Under the pieces are notes generated by a model. The model did no database searches. It saw only the letters and a program-made list of their open reading frames with translations, and was not told the DNA's origin. This document shows, piece by piece, positions 10,777-15,714 of a DNA stretch of 15,714 nucleotides. The DNA comes from an uncultured Lachnospiraceae bacterium (GTDB lineage: Bacteria > Bacillota > Clostridia > Lachnospirales > Lachnospiraceae). The stretch's first letter is position 1. Every line of letters starts with the position of its first letter. The stretch is from NCBI GenBank assembly GCA_910579275.1, contig CAJTTO010000066.1, positions 1 to 15,714 of the forward strand, given 5' to 3'. The position numbers were made by a program, and so were the translations under genes.

Positions 10777-10875
10777 CTATTTGTTGTCCTTATCTTCGCT
10801 GTCTAGCCATTTACAGATGCAATGACAGACCACGCCTGCTGTGACAGTTACTAAAAAAGAGAGTATAGCTTCCAT
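10777..10875 (-). CDS. Fst-like type I toxin peptide, toxin 3
   Basis: 32-aa peptide beginning MEAILSFLVTVTAG, with one membrane helix (about residues 3-21) followed by CKWLDSEDKDNK, an acidic/polar tail. Short hydrophobic helix plus a W/L-D-x-E-D tail is the pattern of the Fst/Ldr superfamily. GGAGGAGGTG precedes ATG 10875. An antitoxin RNA complementary to the start codon region is encoded convergently at 10662-10746 (see there). Fst peptides act at the membrane; for this one, toxicity is inferred. Confidence 0.85.
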   Translation of the reverse strand: MEAILSFLVTVTAGVVCHCICKWLDSEDKDNK

Positions 10876-10921
10876 GTGAACACCTCCTCCCGTTGTCGGG
10901 TATCGGTTGGACAACAGAGAC

Positions 10922-10950
10922 AGTATAACATATACCTGATTGGAGTTCCA
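10922..10950 (-). promoter_or_regulatory. Promoter of toxin 3, with 5' hairpin
   Basis: Minus strand TGGAAC (10950-10945), 17-bp spacer, TATACT (10927-10922) with TGT just upstream (extended -10). The transcript starts near 10915 and immediately forms GTTGTC...GACAAC (plus-strand 10892-10897 / 10910-10915), ending next to the ribosome binding site, as the 5' stem of Fst mRNAs does. Confidence 0.65.
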
Positions 10951-10994
10951 TAGAAAATTTAATGCCCTCGGCAGCAGTTATAAAAAAAATAAAA

Positions 10995-11039
10995 GATGAT
11001 ACACAATGATACACTTTTATGTGCTAATATAGTATCATC
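10995..11039 (+). promoter_or_regulatory. Candidate phage late promoter with repeated TGATACAC sites
   Basis: TGATACAC at 10997-11004 and 11007-11014 (10 bp apart, one helical turn), and an inverted GTATCATC at 11032-11039. An extended -10 TGC-TAATAT (11022-11030) follows; no -35 consensus is present where the TGATACAC sites lie. This layout suits an activator- or special-sigma-dependent promoter, directly before the packaging genes. Confidence 0.5.
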
Positions 11040-11043
11040 AAAG

Positions 11044-11077
11044 AAAGAGGAAATCAGTTGACGCTGGTTTCCTCTTT
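11044..11077 (+). terminator. Terminator-like hairpin before the packaging module
   Basis: AAAGAGGAAA (11044-11053), 14-nt loop, TTTCCTCTTT (11068-11077), then TGTG. Perfect 10-bp stem with U-rich 3' arm. Placed about 10 bp after the candidate late promoter start, it would end most transcripts unless antitermination occurs. Confidence 0.6.
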
Positions 11078-11096
11078 TGTGTTGGAGGGAATCAGG

Positions 11097-11489
11097 ATGT
11101 TAAAATCATGCCAGTACTGCCAGAAGATACACGACAGCAAATACGATTGTGGAAAGAAGCCGCCAAAGATAAATAATCGTTCGGCGAATGACCGTTTCCG
11201 TTATACGTCGGCATGGCAGCAGAAGCGCAGGGATATCAGGGAGCGTGACAGATACCTGTGTCAGGTGTGCATACGCAAGCTGTACGGCACAACCAGACAG
11301 TTCAACAGCGAAAGCCTTAGCGTGCACCATGCCAATAAGCTGAATGACGCATACGACCGGCGTCTTGATGACAGTAATCTGCTGACGCTCTGCGAACAGC
11401 ATCACAGGATGGCTGATGATGGGACAATACCAAAGGAACAGATACTTGCAATCATTGCGGAACAACAGGCACACCCCCCGGGGGTGTAG
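11097..11489 (+). CDS. HNH endonuclease of the packaging module
   Basis: 130-aa protein. ATG 11097 is chosen since GGAGG lies 8 nt before; the upstream TTG at 11058 falls inside the terminator hairpin. A zinc pair C5/C8 begins the protein. The HNH core has C55-Q-V-C58, H77-H78 followed by A-N-K-L, N94 and C99-E-Q-H102-H103. The protein ends AHPPGV. HNH proteins next to terminase genes are needed with the terminase for cos cleavage in studied phages. It is the first gene of the head/packaging operon. Confidence 0.9.
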   Translation: MLKSCQYCQKIHDSKYDCGKKPPKINNRSANDRFRYTSAWQQKRRDIRERDRYLCQVCIRKLYGTTRQFNSESLSVHHANKLNDAYDRRLDDSNLLTLCEQHHRMADDGTIPKEQILAIIAEQQAHPPGV

Positions 11490-11528
11490 TCCGGGGATTT
11501 GGTGCCCCATCCCACACCTACGGGGCAC
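11470..11528. other. GC-rich palindromic segment, candidate cos site
   Basis: ACACCCCC-C-GGGGGTGT at 11471-11487 (17-bp palindrome at the end of the HNH gene), then a GTGCCCC (11502-11508) / GGGGCAC (11522-11528) inverted repeat. It is the most GC-rich stretch of the window, sits between HNH and terminase genes where cos sites of many Gram-positive siphophages lie, and is followed by an A/T-rich run. Confidence 0.45.
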
Positions 11529-11589
11529 ATTCATAGACAATTTATTCCCAAAATAGGTTTTTTATTAAAAAAAGGAAGGGGGCATCAGG

Positions 11590-12144
11590 ATGAGCAGACC
11601 GCCAAAACCATTTTCGGTGATCCAGTCGGAAGGCAGGTCACACCGCACAAAAGCGGAACTTGAGCTGAGACGCAGGGGAGAGGAAGCGCTCCTGACAGGT
11701 GTACCGATCCGGGAACGTCCTGAAGTAAAAAGCAGCCAGAGGGCGCATGCGGAGTTCCAGAAAATAAATAAATTGCTCAAGAAAATTGAAAAAAATGACG
11801 CGCTTTTTGAGGGTGTGATTAACCGCTACTGCATTCTTGTGTCAGAATGCGAGGAGTTCGAGGAGAAGCGGGAGCGGTTCTATGACCGGATGAAAAAACT
11901 GGAGGCAATGGAACACCGGCTGATAGAAGACAGGGAAATGACTTACAGTGAATTTTACAAGACGCTTGGAAATTTCCAGGGCCAGATACTGAGTATTGAT
12001 AAGCAGATACAGGTGAAACGGAGGATGCTTATGGACATAGAGAAAGAAAACCTCATGACAATCCAGAGCGGTCTGAGGAGTATTCCGAAGAAGGAGGATA
12101 AGGGCGAAAGCGACCCTTTGACGGCAGCGTTGAATGGCGGTTAA
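11590..12144 (+). CDS. terS: Terminase small subunit (P27-like)
   Basis: 184-aa protein, GGAAGGGGG before ATG 11590. The N-terminus M-S-R-P-P-K-P and the helical segment SHRTKAELELRRRGEEALL match the P27-family small terminase; then a long charged coiled coil (residues 60-130) and SEFYKTLGNF...SIDKQIQ. The small subunit recognises the packaging site on phage DNA and delivers it to TerL. Its stop overlaps the terL start by 11 bp. Confidence 0.88.
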   Translation: MSRPPKPFSVIQSEGRSHRTKAELELRRRGEEALLTGVPIRERPEVKSSQRAHAEFQKINKLLKKIEKNDALFEGVINRYCILVSECEEFEEKRERFYDRMKKLEAMEHRLIEDREMTYSEFYKTLGNFQGQILSIDKQIQVKRRMLMDIEKENLMTIQSGLRSIPKKEDKGESDPLTAALNGG

Positions 12145-13819
12145 GGACAGCGTGGCTTATCAATACGCGAAGTGGTGCCTTGAGGATGGGAATTTCTATG
12201 TGGGGAAGTACGTCCGGCTGCAGGCCGCAGCGTGGGCAAGGATTGTCGACGGTGCCGATGAGGAAGCATACATCGATGAAAGGATGTATGAGAAGATGCA
12301 GAAAATACTGGGGCTGATGGTCCATCCGGATCTGCAGCAGCCCATGACGGAAGGGCTGGAACCCTATGCGCAGCTCCTCATCACGGCAGTATTCTGTACG
12401 AAACTGAAAAATGACGAAGGGAAGGACATCCGGTATTACGAAAATGCGCTGCTGGAAATCGGGCGGAAGAACTTCAAGACCTTTGCCTGTGCGGTCATCT
12501 TCATCCTGCTGATGCTGACAGAGCCAAACTTTTCAAGATTTTTTTCAGTGGCGCCTGATCTGCGTCTGTCATCCGAATTAAAGGGCGCTTTCCGCAAGAT
12601 TGTAAAGAGCAGTCCGGCTCTTACAAGGCATTTTAAGATTCTCGGCAAGCAGATAAACTGCCACCTGACGGACAGCGAGTACATACCGCTTGCATACAGC
12701 AATGACGGCATGGACGGAAAACTTGCCAATGCGTTCCTGGCAGATGAGGCGGGGGCGCTTGACGATTATCCTGTGGAGGCAATGCGTTCCTCGCAGATTA
12801 CCCTGTTCAACAAGCTGGGCATCATCATAAGCACGCAGTATCCCAATGATGACAATGTATTCATCGACGAGGTTGACAACATCAAGAAGATGCTGGACGG
12901 GCTGCATGATGACAGGCGCAGCTTCGGGCTGCTCTATGAGCCGGATGAGGAACTGATACAGGGTGATGCATGGAAGACGGAGGACAGGATCCTTTACCAG
13001 GCGAATCCTGTGGCAGTTTCCTATGAATACATTTTTGAGAACCTGAAAAAGAAACGCCGGCAGGCGGTACTGTATCCGAACAAGCGGGAGAATTTTCTCT
13101 GCAAGCACTGCAACATCCGTTACAAGGGGCTTGGCGTCGAGTCCTATATTGAGATTACGAGCGTCATGAAATGCAGGATCCCGGTAAATAAGCTTTTCTG
13201 GAAAGGGAAAAAGGTCTATATAGGGATTGACCTGTCCATGACGGAGGACAATACGGCAGTTGCAATGTCCGCCATTGTTGACGGCTGCATTTACACAAAG
13301 GTCTGGGGATTCATTCCGGGAGACAAAAAAGACGAGAAAAGGGAGAAAGAACATGTTGACTATGACAGGCTGATCGAACAGGGCGTATGTTTCGAGAGTG
13401 ACGGGGAGGTCATTGACTATGGCGACGTGGAGCGTCTTGTGCTGGGACTTGAGGAAGAGTACGGAGTAGAGATTGTCCAGGTTGGATATGACAAGTACAA
13501 TGCCATCAGTACCGTCCAGAAGCTGGAGGCGGCAGGTTATGAATGTGTGGAGATTAAGCAGCACTCAAGCGTGCTGCACATGCCGACAAAACTGTTAAAG
13601 GAGGCAGTCCTTGGCAGTACGTTTTTTTACGAGGAAAACCGCCTGCTTGAGATTAACTTTGAGAATGCAAGATGCGAATACGACCGGAACATGAACCGGT
13701 ATGTCTGTAAAAAGAAAAGCGCGGGCAAGGTGGACATGGTTGTGGCAGTCATTAATTCCGTATACCTCTGCCAGCAGTACATCCTGTACGGCAGCTCATT
13801 TGTTGTACAGATAATCTAA
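12134..13819 (+). CDS. terL: Terminase large subunit (Terminase_1 family)
   Basis: 561-aa DNA-packaging ATPase/nuclease. The ATPase has a Walker A-like G110-R-K-N-F-K-T116 (usual form has Gly where Phe114 stands), Walker B F-L-A-D-E-A at 201-206 and a S-T-Q coupling motif near 233-235. The RNase H-like nuclease domain has the acid residues in G-I-D-L-S (D366), G-Y-D-K (D453) and K-V-D-M (D534). It docks on the portal and pumps DNA into the prohead, cutting concatemers. Full family length. Translation is coupled to terS; no own ribosome binding site is evident. Confidence 0.95.
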   Translation: MAVKDSVAYQYAKWCLEDGNFYVGKYVRLQAAAWARIVDGADEEAYIDERMYEKMQKILGLMVHPDLQQPMTEGLEPYAQLLITAVFCTKLKNDEGKDIRYYENALLEIGRKNFKTFACAVIFILLMLTEPNFSRFFSVAPDLRLSSELKGAFRKIVKSSPALTRHFKILGKQINCHLTDSEYIPLAYSNDGMDGKLANAFLADEAGALDDYPVEAMRSSQITLFNKLGIIISTQYPNDDNVFIDEVDNIKKMLDGLHDDRRSFGLLYEPDEELIQGDAWKTEDRILYQANPVAVSYEYIFENLKKKRRQAVLYPNKRENFLCKHCNIRYKGLGVESYIEITSVMKCRIPVNKLFWKGKKVYIGIDLSMTEDNTAVAMSAIVDGCIYTKVWGFIPGDKKDEKREKEHVDYDRLIEQGVCFESDGEVIDYGDVERLVLGLEEEYGVEIVQVGYDKYNAISTVQKLEAAGYECVEIKQHSSVLHMPTKLLKEAVLGSTFFYEENRLLEINFENARCEYDRNMNRYVCKKKSAGKVDMVVAVINSVYLCQQYILYGSSFVVQII

Positions 13820-13829
13820 GGAGGAGCTA

Positions 13830-15092
13830 ATGATTTGGTTTAAAAAGAAAAAAATTTATGAGGAACGAGCAGATACAAAGGTGGCAGAATCTGTCATCCC
13901 CGAAGTGTCGGCAGACCTGCTAAGGGCGCTGCTGGGCAGTGAGGATGTCACAAGGGAGCAGGCGATTGAGATACCAAGCATCAGCGGATCCATCAGTCTG
14001 ATTGCGGGGGTGGTGTCGTGTCTCCCGGTAAAATTGTATATACAGGATGGGGACAATGTGCGCGAACTCAGGGATGACGACAGGCTGCCGTTACTGAACC
14101 GCGACACACAGGACACGCTGACCGCGACGCAGTTCTGGCGAGCGATGCTGGAAGATTATTATGTGGGTAAGGGGGCATATGCATATATCAACCGTGATTT
14201 TACCGGAATCCGAAGCCTGCATTATGTTGAAAACAGTTATATTGGATACCTGAAGGGGACAGACCCGATTTTTAAGGATTATAAGATTACAGTCGGCGGA
14301 ACAGCAAGATATCCGTTTGAATTTTTCAAAATCCTGCGCAATACCAAGGATGGAATGACTGGAACACCGATACAGGAGGAGAAAAAGACCCTGTTTTCAG
14401 TTGCATATCATACCATTATATACGAAAACACACTGGTCAGAAAGGGTGGAAACAAGAAGGGATTCCTGACATCAGAAACCCAGTTGACAACCGAAGCGGC
14501 TGCATTACTGAAGCAAGCGTTCCGGAATCTTTACAGCAACAACACGGAAAATGTGGTTGTTTTAAATAAGGGGATGGACTTCAGGGAGTCCTCAAACAGC
14601 TGTGTGGAGATGCAGCTCAACGAGAACAAGGAGACGAATTCGGTTGAACTGTCCATGCTGCTGAACGTACCCAATGCCATGCTGCGTGGCAATGCCACAC
14701 AACAGGATAAAAACAACTTTGTGGATTACTGCATCGTGCCGCTGTTAAATGACATTGAGGCAAGCCTTGACAGGGATCTGCTGACAGAAGAGGAGAAGTC
14801 CAGGGGGATGTTCTTCGCATTTGACACCAAGGAGCTGACGCGTGGAAACATCCTTGACCGCTACAGGGCGTATGAACTGGCATATAAAAACAATTTCATG
14901 CAGGTGGATGAGATCAGGGAAAAAGAGGATCTGCCTGCGCTTGGGTTTAACTTTATAAAGCTTGGCCTTGACAGCGTGCTCTACAATCCGGAGACAAAGG
15001 AGATGTACGTTGCCAATACGGATAAAACAGCAAAGATGGATGATTTGAAGAGGGGAGGGGAAAAAGAGGATGAAAGCGGAACTAAGAGCTGA
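13830..15092 (+). CDS. Portal protein (HK97 type)
   Basis: 420-aa protein, AAGGAGGAG before ATG 13830. The N-terminus carries a basic stretch (F-K-K-K-K). 'ISGSISLIAGVVSCLPVKLY' is the typical start of the HK97/phage portal domain, 'QFWRAMLEDYYVGKGAYAY' continues it, and the stem-like 'NVPNAMLRGNATQQDKN' with 'CIVPLLNDIEASLDRDLL' is the most typical segment. It forms the 12-subunit ring at one head vertex through which DNA enters and to which TerL docks. Normal length. Its last 23 bp overlap the protease gene. Confidence 0.93.
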   Translation: MIWFKKKKIYEERADTKVAESVIPEVSADLLRALLGSEDVTREQAIEIPSISGSISLIAGVVSCLPVKLYIQDGDNVRELRDDDRLPLLNRDTQDTLTATQFWRAMLEDYYVGKGAYAYINRDFTGIRSLHYVENSYIGYLKGTDPIFKDYKITVGGTARYPFEFFKILRNTKDGMTGTPIQEEKKTLFSVAYHTIIYENTLVRKGGNKKGFLTSETQLTTEAAALLKQAFRNLYSNNTENVVVLNKGMDFRESSNSCVEMQLNENKETNSVELSMLLNVPNAMLRGNATQQDKNNFVDYCIVPLLNDIEASLDRDLLTEEEKSRGMFFAFDTKELTRGNILDRYRAYELAYKNNFMQVDEIREKEDLPALGFNFIKLGLDSVLYNPETKEMYVANTDKTAKMDDLKRGGEKEDESGTKS

Positions 15093-15669
15093 CGGTGTGC
15101 TGCATCTGTCCGGATACGTGAACGTGACAGGCAAGATGAGCAGACCTGTGATTACAGGAAAAGGCCAGAAGGTCATCGAGGTCATAGAAGAGCGGGTGTT
15201 TGCCAAGGCGCTTGCGCGTGCAAAAAACATTGCCATGACAAAAGACCATGATGCAGGAACCGTACTGTGCGAAACAAGGGCAGGCACGCTGAAGCTGAAG
15301 GAGGATGCAATCGGCCTGCACGTGGATTCCGATATCCGGGATGAACAGACCATCGCGGAGGCAAGGGCAGGAAAGCTGAAGGGATGGAGCTTCGGCATGT
15401 GCAATATTGTGGACAACATTGAGGAACGCGCGGACAGGCTGCCGCTCCGGACAGTAAAGGATTTTGACCTTGACCATATCACGCTGGTCGTAAACAAGAC
15501 ACCCGTCTATGCCGCAACAAGCATTGAAATACGTGCGGATGACAAGACGAATGAACTGGAAATCCGTGCCGCGGCAGATGACGTGATAGAGTTTATCGGC
15601 ATGAATAATACGGACAAACATAACAATGCGTACCATGAACGGTATGAGAAGCTGAAACAGGGAGAGTAG
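15070..15669 (+). CDS. HK97-type prohead protease
   Basis: 199-aa serine protease of the U35/S78 family that cleaves scaffold and capsid delta domains during head maturation. Catalytic His60 is in T-K-D-H-D and Ser107 in G-W-S-F-G-M; the third acid is probably D135 (D-F-D-L-D-H-I), where HK97 has Glu. GGGGAGGGGAAAAAGAGG precedes ATG 15070. It starts inside the portal gene (23-bp overlap). About 45 bp follow the TAG; no gene is visible there, and the capsid gene is expected next. Confidence 0.93.
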   Translation: MKAELRADGVLHLSGYVNVTGKMSRPVITGKGQKVIEVIEERVFAKALARAKNIAMTKDHDAGTVLCETRAGTLKLKEDAIGLHVDSDIRDEQTIAEARAGKLKGWSFGMCNIVDNIEERADRLPLRTVKDFDLDHITLVVNKTPVYAATSIEIRADDKTNELEIRAAADDVIEFIGMNNTDKHNNAYHERYEKLKQGE

Positions 15670-15714
15670 TCTCGGAAACTCACTGAAGATGCAACAGAAA
15701 AACAGGCCATATAA
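15670..15714. other. Window end, no gene seen
   Basis: 45 bp after the protease stop. No ribosome binding site with a start codon is visible. A major capsid gene is expected shortly after in this gene order. Confidence 0.5.

Noticed and set aside
12578..13564. 328-codon minus-strand ORF
   Set aside because: It lies wholly antisense to terL, has no family features and is a shadow of terL codon bias.
35..15681. 12-base inverted match between window ends (35-46 and 15670-15681)
   Set aside because: Several matches of this length are expected by chance in a window of this size.

Overview
This window is the interior of a temperate (pro)phage of a Gram-positive, low-to-moderate GC host, most likely a gut Clostridia such as a Lachnospiraceae member. 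That placement is inferred from strong AGGAGG-type ribosome binding sites, heavy AGG/AGA (Arg) and ATA (Ile) codon use, sigma-A-type promoters, and the gene families present. No integrase, repressor or lysis gene is inside the window. All large genes are on the + strand and run early -> replication -> late packaging.

Region 1 (1-3.4 kb) is an AT-rich array of very small genes that alternate in orientation. Four diverged copies of a 75-155 bp intergenic element (about 672-824, 1442-1589, 2147-2299, 2721-2795) sit between divergent genes. Each copy carries a minus-strand promoter, a 5'-proximal hairpin and the minus-strand ribosome binding site. The first three also carry the ribosome binding site of the next plus-strand gene. 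The gene products are unrelated to each other: a coiled coil, a C-tail membrane protein, a zinc ribbon and others. This looks like a cassette array of accessory phage genes, and the first non-repeat gene after it is an Arc-like repressor with its own operator.

Region 2 (3.2-7.2 kb) is the replication/early module. It holds small conserved phage proteins, a four-zinc-knuckle protein, an HNHc_6-type nuclease, a winged-helix replication initiator that contains 15-bp iteron-like repeats followed by an AT-rich stretch (candidate origin), and a DUF1492/ArpU-like sigma-region-4 protein.

Region 3 (7.2-11.0 kb) is accessory and regulatory. It has a HicAB toxin-antitoxin pair under an operator with an 18-bp perfect inverted repeat. 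It has three small hydrophobic peptide genes, each facing a convergent small RNA with its own promoter and a shared bidirectional terminator; this is the architecture of par/Fst-type type I toxin-antitoxin loci. It also has a lipoprotein 'moron', a ribbon-helix-helix regulator and a Rha-family antirepressor-like protein. A GGCAGCAG-based short repeat marks several module borders.

Region 4 (11.0-15.7 kb) is the HK97-type packaging/head module: candidate late promoter with repeated TGATACAC sites, a terminator-like hairpin, HNH endonuclease, a GC-rich palindromic segment that could be cos, small and large terminase, portal and prohead protease. The major capsid gene would follow just past the end of the window.
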